This document shows, piece after piece, positions 1 through 9,381 of a stretch of DNA of 64,000 nucleotides. This DNA is from an uncultured Oribacterium sp. (GTDB lineage: Bacteria; Bacillota; Clostridia; Lachnospirales; Lachnospiraceae). The first letter of the stretch is position 1, and the number at the start of each line of letters is the position of its first letter. The notes under the pieces are model-generated. The model worked only from the letters and a program-made list of their open reading frames with translations. It did not search any database and had not been told where the DNA came from. The position numbers and the translations under genes were made by a program. The stretch lies in the NCBI GenBank assembly GCA_934270345.1, contig CAKQPT010000006.1:29666-93665 (forward strand), written 5' to 3'.

Positions 1-1
1 G

Positions 2-697
2 CGCGTGCATGCGGCGGGCGGCATCCAGACCATCCAGATCCAGGACAACATCGCCGTGATCACCGTCGGCGTGACCGACGCACAGCGTCTCCCGGACATC
101 ATCCTCTCACTCGAGGGCTCCGAGTACGTAAGCTACGTGACGGCACAGACCGCCGCGACCGATGAGGACAGAGATAAGCTGTCGCTCTCCGAGGATGGTA
201 CCCCGGATCAGCCGCTCTTCGTGACCGGCCAGCTGACGATCTACTTCCGTACCCCGGAGGAGGTTCGCGCAGCGCTCGCGTCCGGTGAGGCTTCCGCGAC
301 CAGCGATCAGGCCCTCGATGCCGGTGAGAACGGCTCCGCGACCGGTCAGAACGCGTATATCCCGAGCATTCAGCACACGCGCCCGGACCAGCTCGGCGAG
401 ACCGAGGCGGCGTCGAGCACGACCACGGCTTCGGCCAATGCAGGCGACCAGAACACGAGTGCCGAGGCCGCTCAGGCGAAGGCAGAGCGTGCAGCCGCGC
501 AGCGTGCCGCAGAGGAAGCGGCGAAGCGCCAGGCAGCCCAGGCCGCACAGGCAGCGCAGGCCGCCGCACAGCAGACGACCGCAGCCGTACCGCAGACCGT
601 CGCCGTACAACAGCAGCCCGCCAACATTGACACACCGACGGATAATCCGTTTACCGGCGGCAGCATCACGATCCAGGGCGGAAGCCCGTTAGGCTGA
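2..697 (+). CDS. PilN-like type IV pilus assembly protein, 3' part
   Basis: Only the C-terminal part of this gene is in the window; the reading frame is open from base 2, so the GTG at 5 need not be the true start. The first ~85 residues have the alternating beta pattern of the periplasmic domain of PilN-like proteins (segments IAVITVGVTD and LFVTGQLTIYF). The rest is a low-complexity tail rich in Ala, Gln and Thr (roughly residues 95-215), including a KAERAAAQRAAEEAAKRQ-type helical stretch. It ends 11 bases before a PilO-like gene, the usual PilN-PilO order, so it probably belongs to an inner-membrane alignment subcomplex. The family call rests on context and fold pattern rather than a hallmark motif. 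Confidence 0.55.
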   Translation, partial: RVHAAGGIQTIQIQDNIAVITVGVTDAQRLPDIILSLEGSEYVSYVTAQTAATDEDRDKLSLSEDGTPDQPLFVTGQLTIYFRTPEEVRAALASGEASATSDQALDAGENGSATGQNAYIPSIQHTRPDQLGETEAASSTTTASANAGDQNTSAEAAQAKAERAAAQRAAEEAAKRQAAQAAQAAQAAAQQTTAAVPQTVAVQQQPANIDTPTDNPFTGGSITIQGGSPLG

Positions 698-708
698 GGG
701 AGGACAGA

Positions 709-1428
709 ATGTTAAACAGAGCTTTTACGAAACGTGAGAAAGTCCTTCTTCTCGTACTGGTGATGATCCTGCTGGGCCTCGTGTACTACCGCTTCGTGCG
801 GCTCCCGGTGCAGGAACGCATCGCGGCGGCGGACACGACGGTGCTCGAGCAGCAGATGGAGATGGAGCAGCAGAAATCCGCCATCATCCAGCAGATGCAG
901 GAGGATATCGATAACGGACAGAAGGAAGATACGGGCATCGTCGCTTCCTATGATAACCTGAAGGCCGAGTCGGCCGCGCTCAATACGATCTTTGCGCAGG
1001 CGACGAGCTTCAACTTCAGCTTCGAGCAGCCGGTGGCGACCGATGACGCCGTGCGCCGGACGATCAACATCAGCTTCACCGCAACGAACTACCAGATCGC
1101 GCGCCGGATCATCCAGCAGGTGCATGACTGTGCGTACCGCTGCCTCATCACGGATATCAGCGTCGGTGCCGATTCCGATAAGATGCAGCAGTATGCGAAC
1201 CTCGAGAACTCGACGATCAGCGGCAGCATGAGCGTGACCTTCTACGAGACCCTGAACGGTGCGACCACCACGAACGGCCTCACCACGAGCGACGGCAGCG
1301 CCGTGCAGAGCAGTTACGTCGGCCTCGGCAATTCCTCGCTCGACCTCGCACAGAGCAGCCTCGAGACCATGGCCGAGTCCCTCGCCAGTGATGCGGCGGA
1401 TAAGATCGCCGCAGGTGCGGGATTCTGA
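709..1428 (+). CDS. PilO-like type IV pilus assembly protein
   Basis: The 239-residue protein has a short cytoplasmic N-terminus (MLNRAFTKREK), one transmembrane helix (VLLLVLVMILLGLVYY, about residues 12-28), a coiled-coil stretch rich in Gln, Glu and Met (about residues 40-75), and a periplasmic ferredoxin-like domain. This is the PilO/GspM layout. In the family PilO pairs with PilN to connect the cytoplasmic motor to the envelope part of the machine. A GGGAGGA ribosome binding site lies just before the ATG. It follows the PilN-like gene and precedes three pseudopilin-like genes, so it fits a pilus operon. The Ser/Thr-rich C-terminus (residues ~180-239) is unusual for the family. Confidence 0.65.
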   Translation: MLNRAFTKREKVLLLVLVMILLGLVYYRFVRLPVQERIAAADTTVLEQQMEMEQQKSAIIQQMQEDIDNGQKEDTGIVASYDNLKAESAALNTIFAQATSFNFSFEQPVATDDAVRRTINISFTATNYQIARRIIQQVHDCAYRCLITDISVGADSDKMQQYANLENSTISGSMSVTFYETLNGATTTNGLTTSDGSAVQSSYVGLGNSSLDLAQSSLETMAESLASDAADKIAAGAGF

Positions 1429-1444
1429 TACAGAAAGGAGAGCA

Positions 1445-2473
1445 ATGATGAATGCAGTGCAGCGGAAATTACATGATCGAAGCGGCGCAACCCTCACCGT
1501 TGCGCTCCTTTTCTTTATCATGTGCGCAGCCGCCGGCTCCGTCATCCTCGCCGCGGCCACGACCAGTACCGGACGACTCAGCCAGCTGCAGGCCAGCGAC
1601 CAGAACTACTACGCCGTGGTGTCCGCCGCGAAACTGATTAGGGATGAAATCGACGGACAGACAATCTCAGTCGGACAGACGGAGACGAAGATCGTCACCA
1701 CCACCCGAAAAGAAAGAACGGAGAAGGATGCGAACGGTGCAGATGTCACGGTCGTGGAGGAAACGACGAAGACAGAGTACAGCTATTCGGCACCGGAGTT
1801 TGAGCATCTGAAGGATACGACAGCCGGGGCGGGGATCACGTCGAAAACGAAATTTGATGGTTTTAACGGGACAGATCGTTTCTTTTTATTAAATGCCTTG
1901 AATAATAACGATAAAATCGATACGGAGGGGCAGAAACGCACCGGTGCACTGACAACGGTGGATTACATGAAGGCCGGCTCCGAAACCAAGAAGAGTATTG
2001 GTCAGGAAAATCGTATCATCAGCGAAGCGGACTACAGTGCCGCCAACGATGTATTCACCAGTGCGCTGATGAACGGTACGGATCACATCTATACCGATAC
2101 CTTCACCATGACGGCAGCGCTGAAGGATTTTACGCTTCCCAGTAGTGCTGCAAGCACCCTTCCGGTCGATGTCCGTATCGTCATGAACGGGCAGGGAAAT
2201 ATCAAGGCTTATTTCAAGAACCACGTGGATGCAAGTGCGAAAAAGCAGGGCAATGAATATCGTCTGATGCTGACACTGGATGCGAAGGAAGGTGCTGTAC
2301 AGGCAGACAGCTCGAGCGGAACATCCGAAGATGGAAGTGGAAGCCCGAGCACAGAAAGTAAAACCGTAGGGGACACAACGACAACCACGGAAAGCACTTC
2401 TGTAACACGGCACAGCTATGTTACCTGGGGCAACCCGCAGATCACGAAGGATACGAGTAAAGATGTCTGGTAA
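1445..2473 (+). CDS. PilX-like pilus-associated membrane protein
   Basis: The 342-residue protein has a basic start followed by a hydrophobic helix (LTVALLFFIMCAAAGSVILAAA, split around residues 17-38) and a long extracytoplasmic part. The sequence RSGATLTVALLFF replaces a classic G-FxxxE prepilin leader, so cleavage by prepilin peptidase is doubtful. The layout resembles PilX-like minor components. The C-terminal ~50 residues are Ser/Thr/Glu-rich. Two ATGs (1445, 1448) follow an AAGGAG box; 1448 has the better spacing. The open frame continues upstream but no ribosome binding site supports an earlier start. The end overlaps the next gene by 11 bases, implying translational coupling. Confidence 0.5.
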   Translation: MMNAVQRKLHDRSGATLTVALLFFIMCAAAGSVILAAATTSTGRLSQLQASDQNYYAVVSAAKLIRDEIDGQTISVGQTETKIVTTTRKERTEKDANGADVTVVEETTKTEYSYSAPEFEHLKDTTAGAGITSKTKFDGFNGTDRFFLLNALNNNDKIDTEGQKRTGALTTVDYMKAGSETKKSIGQENRIISEADYSAANDVFTSALMNGTDHIYTDTFTMTAALKDFTLPSSAASTLPVDVRIVMNGQGNIKAYFKNHVDASAKKQGNEYRLMLTLDAKEGAVQADSSSGTSEDGSGSPSTESKTVGDTTTTTESTSVTRHSYVTWGNPQITKDTSKDVW

Positions 2474-2858
2474 GTTGAAGAACAAACTGAAAAGCAAAAA
2501 GGGCGAGACCATCACCGAGACACTGGTATCCGTTCTGATCGCCGCCGCTGCGATGATCCTCTTCGCCAGCATGATCACCTCGTCTCAGCGCATATTGCAG
2601 AAGAGTGAGAGCTTCATGAATGACTATTATGCCGGTGAAACGAAGATGGAAGAGGCTATAGCCACCGGTGGTACGACAGGCGGAACTGACATCAAGGTAA
2701 TCATTAAACAGGTAAATGGTGCACAGTCCTATGGTATCAGCAACAAGCATAAAGATGGGAAGATAAGTGTAAGCTATGCCACGAATCAGCCCGATACCGG
2801 TACCGGCACGAGTGGCATCGAGCGTTTCGCAATCGCAGAGTACAAATCACAGAACTGA
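2463..2858 (+). CDS. Small type IV pseudopilin-like protein
   Basis: The 131-residue protein starts MSGKLKNKLKSKKGETITETLVSV, close to the prepilin pattern of a basic leader, then Gly, then a hydrophobic stretch with Glu at position +5 of the mature form (GETITE). The helix VLIAAAAMILFASMI follows. The usual Phe or Met after the Gly is replaced by Glu, so processing is uncertain. The rest is a short globular extracytoplasmic part. It overlaps the upstream gene and nearly touches the downstream one. It is probably a minor pseudopilin that primes or caps the filament. Confidence 0.6.
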   Translation: MSGKLKNKLKSKKGETITETLVSVLIAAAAMILFASMITSSQRILQKSESFMNDYYAGETKMEEAIATGGTTGGTDIKVIIKQVNGAQSYGISNKHKDGKISVSYATNQPDTGTGTSGIERFAIAEYKSQN

Positions 2859-2881
2859 TGGAAGCGGATGGAGCAGAACAG

Positions 2882-3451
2882 ATGAAGCAGAAATTCCTTC
2901 ATAAACTGAATAACCGACGTGGCTTCTCGCTTACAGAGATGCTCGCCACGGTGCTCATCATGGGCTTCGTCGGCATCATCATCACGACCGGTGCCACGAC
3001 CGTACAGCGGGTGTACCGTAAAGTCGTCGCACATGCAAACGCGCAGACAGCATTGACCACCACCATCACCCTGATGAAGGATCAGCTCGCGTTCGCGGAT
3101 CCAGAGAGCATCACGGGGAACAGGACCACGATCAGTTTTCAGAACCTGAACAGCGGCGAGCAGACGATCACTCTGAATCCGGGTACCGACTCGGGTACCG
3201 CGAACCGGGGATTTACATTGACCTATACCGCAGGTGACGGGACCGGAACTGCCAGCACGACCCTGCCGCTTCTCAGTGATAGCGCCATCACCAGCGACCT
3301 CTGTGTATGCTTTGATGGCGATGGCAGCGGATTTTCCTGGGATCCGGCCACGAAGGTCATCACCGTGACAAAGCTCGTCGCAAAGGACACACGAACCGAT
3401 ACCGTGCAGGCGCACGCCAGCTTCAAGGTTCTCCTCGTGAACGGCAAATAA
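2882..3451 (+). CDS. Type IV pseudopilin-like protein (PilW/PulJ type)
   Basis: The 189-residue protein has a textbook class III signal: basic leader MKQKFLHKLNNRRG followed by FSLTEMLATVLIMGFVGII, with Glu at +5 and a hydrophobic helix. Cleavage after Gly14 is expected. The mature part is a beta-rich globular domain, compatible with a minor pseudopilin. I chose the ATG at 2882 because a GGATGGAG box sits 8 bases upstream; an earlier in-frame ATG at 2858 overlaps the previous stop codon but has no ribosome binding site. It is the last gene of the pilus operon, since a terminator follows. Confidence 0.7.
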   Translation: MKQKFLHKLNNRRGFSLTEMLATVLIMGFVGIIITTGATTVQRVYRKVVAHANAQTALTTTITLMKDQLAFADPESITGNRTTISFQNLNSGEQTITLNPGTDSGTANRGFTLTYTAGDGTGTASTTLPLLSDSAITSDLCVCFDGDGSGFSWDPATKVITVTKLVAKDTRTDTVQAHASFKVLLVNGK

Positions 3452-3468
3452 TTACATACAATCGATAC

Positions 3469-3499
3469 AGGATGTCTGAATGAAATCAGGCATCCTTTT
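3469..3499 (+). terminator. Intrinsic terminator of the pilus operon
   Basis: An 11-bp stem (AGGATGTCTGA paired with TCAGGCATCCT, one G-U pair) with a 6-base loop is followed by TTTTC. It lies 18 bases after the pseudopilin stop codon and separates the pilus operon from the giant gene downstream. A second GCATCC followed by TTTTT lies near 3545, but its stem is weak. Confidence 0.8.
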
Positions 3500-3695
3500 C
3501 TAATGGCGATAAACGGCCGATGCAGAATGATGGGGAGAAATCGGGCATCCTTTTTATAGAAGTAAAACATCAGCGAAATTCTGGTAAAATCTTGCATTTC
3601 GGCTTCTTTTGATTGTAATTAGAGGAAAATAACTTAAAATAAAGTGGAATACGTATGCGATCGCATCCTGCGATGCGTTCAGTATAGAACACGGA

Positions 3696-6600
3696 ATGGA
3701 ACAGACTTCAATGACAAATGCAATAAAGAAAAGACTCAACAGAAAAGGCTTCACGCTGGCGGAGGTGCTGGTCACCGTCGCGATTATCATCATCCTCGCG
3801 GGTGTCACCTTCGTTTCGGTGGGGCAGTACCAGAAGAATCTCCGTCTGATGGAGATGGACGGCACCGCGAAGGAAATCTTCATCGCCGCGCAGAATCACC
3901 TCAGCGTCGCGAAGGCCTCCGGTGACCTCGACCGCCTCGCGGTAGAAGCAAATGCGAGTTCGACCGGCACGACGGCTTCGGCCATCGGCACGAAGCTGGA
4001 TCCGACCTCTGTCTCTGCCTATGCGGGCAATGCCAGCGGTGAATACTATTATGTGATTCATAATGTGACGAGCGGCACCGAGAACTACACGCCACAGGGC
4101 AGTGATGCGATCCTCCAGATGATGCTGCCGTTCGGTGCCCTCGATGAAACCGTCTCCGCCAGCGGAAACTATGCCATCGTCTATGAACTGAAATCCGCTT
4201 CTGTCGTCGCCGTCCTCTATTCCGGCGCGGGCAATGCCTCCTTCGGCAATGCTGCGGTGATTACGCTCGACGACGATGATGTGAAGAATATTGAAACCAA
4301 AAAGCTTTACCAGGATAAATCGGCACGCAAGAGCTACCAGAAGGACGATGTCACGGCCATCGTCGGTTGCTACACCGGCACGGCAGGCAGCGCAGCTATC
4401 CCGACCGAAACACTCGAAGCACCGAAGCTGGAAGTGAAGAACGAGAATAAGCTGCATGTTATCGTGAGTGATACAGATAAAACGGCAGGTACAGATAATG
4501 TCACTTTAATCATTCGTGGTGTGCAGAGTGGTACAGTCGCACAGCGCTTACTCCAGCGCGACACCAGTGATGGACATATCGGTGCCGGCGCCTTTGACGT
4601 CACGATCGACGATATCACAGGGGATGATGGCTCATATCGCTTTGCAAATATCATTTCGCCTGGCCGTTTTAAGGCAACTACAGGCGCTGCATTCATCCCG
4701 GGTGAGAACATCGAGATCAGTGCACGTGTCAGCTCCACAACGGGACTCGCGACACCGAAGGAATCCGCAAAATACACTGTCAGCAGTCTGTTCGGCGATG
4801 TGAACGAAACGAAGGATGCTGCCGGAAATACGACGGTCTATATCCGAAATCTGCGTCATCTCGAGAACCTCGGGGCCAATGTCTCGGGCTTTACAGCTGC
4901 GCTCGGAACCGGAACGACGAGTGGCAGCTCCAAGATTGTGAACATCACCGCGGAGCAGAAAAACGAGATCACGATGTTCTCGATGAGTACGAGCGGCGCC
5001 GCAAGCGGAAATCACTTCGAAAATCTTTATGGTTCAAAAATCTATGGAATGGAGCAGGAAGCTACCTTCGCGGCCATCGATGTCAACTATCCCCTCGTTT
5101 ACCACGGCAACCAGCATGAGATCCATGATGTAAGCATTGGCGCACAGACTGGATATAGCGCCGCCGGTATCTTCGGGCGGGTTGCAGATCTGACGAGCGG
5201 TGAGGCGAATGCATCGCTGTCCGTCCGTGATCTGATCCTGCGGAATGATCGTGTATCGGGGACCAATGTCCAGAATGCGGGCATGCTGGTTGGCGAGACG
5301 ACAAAGGACCTGACCGTGGATGGCGTCCTCGCATACTATCACGAGGATAGCTATGATGAGACCAGGGATTCGAGCGTAGAAGTAACGGCAAGCGAGAACG
5401 CAGGCGGACTCATCGGTTTGGTAGCCGGTGGAAAGCTCGATGTCAAAAACTCCGCCGCCGCTGTTTATGTGAAAGGTGGAAGCGCAGCTGGCGGATTCAT
5501 CGGAAGTGTGACCGGTGCAGAGACTGACTCCACCATCGTGCAGAGCTATGCCGGCGGACATACCAAGGATGGCGCGTACAGCACGACAGATGCAGCAACA
5601 AACCGGCCGGTTCTTGAAGGGCCAGGAAGATATAATGTACAGGCGAGCGGCTATGCCGGTGGCTTTATTGGCGAGTCTTCCGATAAGGTAAACATGAATG
5701 CAGTTTACTCTACGGCATCGGCATATTCGAATGATGCTACAAAGTCCGGTTCGTTCTCGGGCAACACGAAGGCGATTTTTGGAACGGGAAATAATTATTA
5801 TGCGATCGGACCACACAACGGCACTGAAGCATCCGCAGACGATATTGCAAAAGCAGAAATCACGACCGGACAGGTGCGCCGACAGGCCACACCGTATGAC
5901 CGGAAGCTGATACTTAAGGGTAGTGAAACAGAACACAAGACGATGGATAAAACCAGCTACCCACTGTGCACCGTGCGAAACCTGTGTGAAGGGGATGCGA
6001 GCGTACAGGATACGGATCTTCCGTGGTTTATCAAAGAACATGTCGGTGACTGGGTAGTGTCAAAGAAAACAACTGGTAAATTGGAAATCAAGAATGATGT
6101 TCGTCTGGAACTGGATTTTACGACGAGTGATACATCTACTAAGACCATCTTCTTTACTATTACTGGTGTCACATCCCAAAAAACATTGAAACTGATGATT
6201 GATGTGACAGCAGATAATGGAAATGATGTAAGCTTCGCTACGCATGTTGTACAGGATGGAAAGTTTAATACTTATTGGAATACTGGAAGCAAAAAGATGG
6301 CGGTGCGTAAGACCGAGGATGGAGCGGGCTATAAATATATCCTGTATCTCGATGATATCACAACAGACGGAGGACATTTTGCAAAAATAACAGAAAAATC
6401 GGGACTCATTTTGGGCGAAGATTTAAATATTACTGTTTCAGAGTGTACGATACAGAATTATGCAGTGACGAATATTAAGCAGATTGCAGAAGAAAAGGTA
6501 AACAGTTTATTTGATCATGTTAATTTGACAACAGGTACTGCTTACATTAGTAGTGCAAGGCATCTTGAAAATCTTGATAAATATATCTCTGGAATTAATG

Positions 6601-9278
6601 TTCAGCCATCTGTTGATATCAAGAATGCGGTCATTATGAATGACATATTATGGAAACAGGAGTTAAATGGGAATGATGCGGGGGAAGCTGGATTTGTAGA
6701 AAAGATTAAAACAACTACAATAGAGTCTGCATATAAGGATACAGCTACTGTCAGATGCTGGAATCAAGCGCCTCCATGCGAAAAAGACGCTTGTTATGTT
6801 CCGATAACAAATGATAATCTTCAAGTGATGAACGGACAATATGAAGATAATGAGCATAAGCTGATTAATTTCGATATGCATTGGAATAATGTTGACAATC
6901 GTCATTGTGGGCTATTCAGAAAAGTAAACAACAATCTCACAATTGAAAATCTGACATTGAGGCATGTGCAGTCAGAAAGTGCTTCTGATGCATTTACTGG
7001 AGCTTTGGTAGGAACTGTTGATAACCAAGCAGCTACTGTAAATGTATATAATGTACATGTTGAAGGAAAATGTGTCATCAATGGTGGAGCCGCTGCTGCA
7101 GGTGGTTTGATTGGACATACCAATGGTGCAGTGAGTGTTGTGCAATCTGATATTGCAAATGCTATTGTGACATCAACTGGAAATTCAGGTGGACTGATTG
7201 GAGAGACAGGCGATGGCGTCACCAACATTAAAGAGGTTAGCTGCGATGGTGAGATGAGTGTTAAAGGTAAAAATGCTAGTGGTGGCATTATCGGACAGAC
7301 AAATCAAGCCAAGGTAACGGTGGATACGGCTAAATTTCTTTCAAAGGTCGAAGTGACCTCAGACAATACCCATGCTGGTGGTGTTATTGGCATTTCAGGT
7401 GGCGAAGTAGAAATAAAGAATACAACATTTAACGGCAAATTGACTGTGAGTGGAGCCAATTCGAGCGGTGGCATTATCGGAAATGCGAATGGCAAGGTGA
7501 CAGTCGATCGGGTAACCTTTGACTCGGATGTAACGGTGGAGGCTACTTCAGCGAACGTACATGCAGGAGGTATCGTCGGTTATGCGAATGGCGAAGCAGA
7601 AATAAAGAATACAACATTTAACGGCAAATTGACTGTGAGCGGAGATAATTCGAGTGCAGGCATCATTGGAAATGCGAATGCTAAGGCAACAGTTAAGTAT
7701 GCAAGTTTTCAATCAGATGTCATGGTGAAGTCAACGAATGACCACGCTGCGGGCGTGCTGGGAATTACTAATAATCATGAGGCAGATATAGAGAATGTCA
7801 CTTTCTCTGGCAAATTAAATATATATGGAAATAAGTCAAGCGGTGGCATCCTTGGCAACACTGGCTCTAAGTTGAAGCTCTGTGACATCAGCATAGGTGG
7901 TGGCTCAACAATCGCTTCTTTTAATGGGGATGCTGGTGGTGTGGTTGGGTTTGCCCAGAGTTACGATGCAGATATTCAAAATATTAAGTTTATCGGAAAG
8001 GATACAAAGGATACAAAGGATACAAAGGATACAAAGGATGCAGAGGTTATTGCGAAGGGTAATGCCGGTGGCCTTTGTGGCGTATTAATCGAGAATAATA
8101 AATTGACAATTTCGAATGTTGCTGTATCAGCTTTTATTCAAGCGGAACAAAATGCAGGAGGTCTAATTGGCAGGTTGCAAACATCTGCACCAGAAGGAAA
8201 AATAGAAAAATCCTATTATGGTGGACGCACTAAGGGTGGGCAGTATGCATCGATTACGATTACGATTAATAACAATACAAAGGAGTATAAATCAAACATT
8301 CATGGAAGTCAGAAAGCCGGAGGCTTAATTGGTTCTATCGAAAAATCGCATGGTTTAACGATTAGTGAATGCTTCAGTACTGGATCTGTAGAAAATGGGG
8401 CTAACGACCAAAATGCCGGTGGCTTTATAGGAGCAGCTGAGCAAAGCGGTATAAAGATTAACAACTGTTACTCTATAGGAAAAGTAAGCAGTCAGAATAA
8501 TGGCGGTTTTATAGGTTATCGCAGCAACTCGAATGATCTTACGTATGAAAATGTATATTATTTGAACACGTTTAATGACCCTTCAGTTAAGGCTATCGGG
8601 AATGGCACTGACGATGAAAATAATAATCTGACCACAAAATATGCAGATAATGTTCTTGGAAAAAATGAAAAATCGGATCTAACTGTTCAGACGAATTACT
8701 ATGATGGTGCTTTGAAAGGTGAAATCTATCCTTATAAAAACTGGACGACCGATTGGAAGAGCACAGAGTCATCGAAGCCGATTGCATATTATGGTGACTG
8801 GCCACTGCCTTCAAAACTCACAGGTGAGTTCATCTATTTCCATGCGAAGGATAGTGCAAACTATGAAAAAGGAGGATTATTTAAAGTCACTGGACAGAAT
8901 ACGAATGTTGAGTGTTATATGACGCCTATAGCTAATTTGAATCTCCAAAAATATGGATTTGGAATTATTAGCGAATACCCTATAACGGATAAAACAAGCT
9001 ATGACAATATCAATGATCGATATACATGGTCGACCAGCTTGGATGGGGAATTTAAGAAGTGCAAAACGGAAGGAAGTCCTGAAAAACCGAAGTATTCAGT
9101 TTTTACATATTTTGGAAAGACATACTATTATTACAGATGTACTACAAACGGTGGATTAAATATTGATAGTGGTTTAATTTATGTAAGGGAGAAGAAAGAT
9201 AATCAAGAAATCACTTATCAGGTGAGCGTATCTGACGGTGAGGCTCGATTTAAAGTGGCTCAGGTTAAAGACGTATGA
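3696..9278 (+). CDS. Giant GLUG-repeat protein with type IV prepilin leader
   Basis: This 1860-residue protein has a class III leader (LNRKG then FTLAEVLVTVAIIIILAGVTF, mature Glu at +5), so the prepilin peptidase/pilus system should process it. The body holds about 20 GLUG-type motifs (GGLIG, GGFIG, GGIIG), typical of repeats in bacterial surface adhesins. Two related halves are visible. Around residues 245-410 and 790-960 each has a beta domain, then SLFGDV or SLFDHV, then RHLENL, and each is followed by GLUG repeats. In the second half four consecutive repeats of about 63 residues are nearly identical in places. GC content falls sharply near 6050, inside the gene. Likely a filament-tip or surface adhesin. 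Start choice (3696 or 3711) is uncertain because ribosome binding sites are weak. Confidence 0.75.
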   Translation: MEQTSMTNAIKKRLNRKGFTLAEVLVTVAIIIILAGVTFVSVGQYQKNLRLMEMDGTAKEIFIAAQNHLSVAKASGDLDRLAVEANASSTGTTASAIGTKLDPTSVSAYAGNASGEYYYVIHNVTSGTENYTPQGSDAILQMMLPFGALDETVSASGNYAIVYELKSASVVAVLYSGAGNASFGNAAVITLDDDDVKNIETKKLYQDKSARKSYQKDDVTAIVGCYTGTAGSAAIPTETLEAPKLEVKNENKLHVIVSDTDKTAGTDNVTLIIRGVQSGTVAQRLLQRDTSDGHIGAGAFDVTIDDITGDDGSYRFANIISPGRFKATTGAAFIPGENIEISARVSSTTGLATPKESAKYTVSSLFGDVNETKDAAGNTTVYIRNLRHLENLGANVSGFTAALGTGTTSGSSKIVNITAEQKNEITMFSMSTSGAASGNHFENLYGSKIYGMEQEATFAAIDVNYPLVYHGNQHEIHDVSIGAQTGYSAAGIFGRVADLTSGEANASLSVRDLILRNDRVSGTNVQNAGMLVGETTKDLTVDGVLAYYHEDSYDETRDSSVEVTASENAGGLIGLVAGGKLDVKNSAAAVYVKGGSAAGGFIGSVTGAETDSTIVQSYAGGHTKDGAYSTTDAATNRPVLEGPGRYNVQASGYAGGFIGESSDKVNMNAVYSTASAYSNDATKSGSFSGNTKAIFGTGNNYYAIGPHNGTEASADDIAKAEITTGQVRRQATPYDRKLILKGSETEHKTMDKTSYPLCTVRNLCEGDASVQDTDLPWFIKEHVGDWVVSKKTTGKLEIKNDVRLELDFTTSDTSTKTIFFTITGVTSQKTLKLMIDVTADNGNDVSFATHVVQDGKFNTYWNTGSKKMAVRKTEDGAGYKYILYLDDITTDGGHFAKITEKSGLILGEDLNITVSECTIQNYAVTNIKQIAEEKVNSLFDHVNLTTGTAYISSARHLENLDKYISGINVQPSVDIKNAVIMNDILWKQELNGNDAGEAGFVEKIKTTTIESAYKDTATVRCWNQAPPCEKDACYVPITNDNLQVMNGQYEDNEHKLINFDMHWNNVDNRHCGLFRKVNNNLTIENLTLRHVQSESASDAFTGALVGTVDNQAATVNVYNVHVEGKCVINGGAAAAGGLIGHTNGAVSVVQSDIANAIVTSTGNSGGLIGETGDGVTNIKEVSCDGEMSVKGKNASGGIIGQTNQAKVTVDTAKFLSKVEVTSDNTHAGGVIGISGGEVEIKNTTFNGKLTVSGANSSGGIIGNANGKVTVDRVTFDSDVTVEATSANVHAGGIVGYANGEAEIKNTTFNGKLTVSGDNSSAGIIGNANAKATVKYASFQSDVMVKSTNDHAAGVLGITNNHEADIENVTFSGKLNIYGNKSSGGILGNTGSKLKLCDISIGGGSTIASFNGDAGGVVGFAQSYDADIQNIKFIGKDTKDTKDTKDTKDAEVIAKGNAGGLCGVLIENNKLTISNVAVSAFIQAEQNAGGLIGRLQTSAPEGKIEKSYYGGRTKGGQYASITITINNNTKEYKSNIHGSQKAGGLIGSIEKSHGLTISECFSTGSVENGANDQNAGGFIGAAEQSGIKINNCYSIGKVSSQNNGGFIGYRSNSNDLTYENVYYLNTFNDPSVKAIGNGTDDENNNLTTKYADNVLGKNEKSDLTVQTNYYDGALKGEIYPYKNWTTDWKSTESSKPIAYYGDWPLPSKLTGEFIYFHAKDSANYEKGGLFKVTGQNTNVECYMTPIANLNLQKYGFGIISEYPITDKTSYDNINDRYTWSTSLDGEFKKCKTEGSPEKPKYSVFTYFGKTYYYYRCTTNGGLNIDSGLIYVREKKDNQEITYQVSVSDGEARFKVAQVKDV
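7185..7930 (+). repeat. Four ~63-residue GLUG tandem repeats
   Basis: Successive units start at AGGVIG, AGGIVG and AAGVLG, with a more diverged unit before them. The best-preserved pair is offset by exactly 189 bp: a ~40-bp block starting at 7411 recurs at 7600 with almost no change, encoding EIKNTTFNGKLTVSG in both. Nucleotide-level identity points to recent duplication or gene conversion within the adhesin. Confidence 0.8.
7998..8042 (+). repeat. 9-bp in-frame microsatellite (Lys-Asp-Thr codons)
   Basis: The unit AAGGATACA occurs four times perfectly, with a fifth degenerate copy (AAGGATGCA). It encodes KDTKDTKDTKDT in the giant GLUG protein. Because the unit is a multiple of three, slippage would change length but not frame. 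Confidence 0.95.
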
Positions 9279-9381
9279 GATCTATGAGCATGCCGGTTGA
9301 GCTCAAAATATGGCGTTATATTAAATGCATCGCGAGCAGTATGTTTACATAAACAACGAATATGAAAGTGGGCGGAATAGA

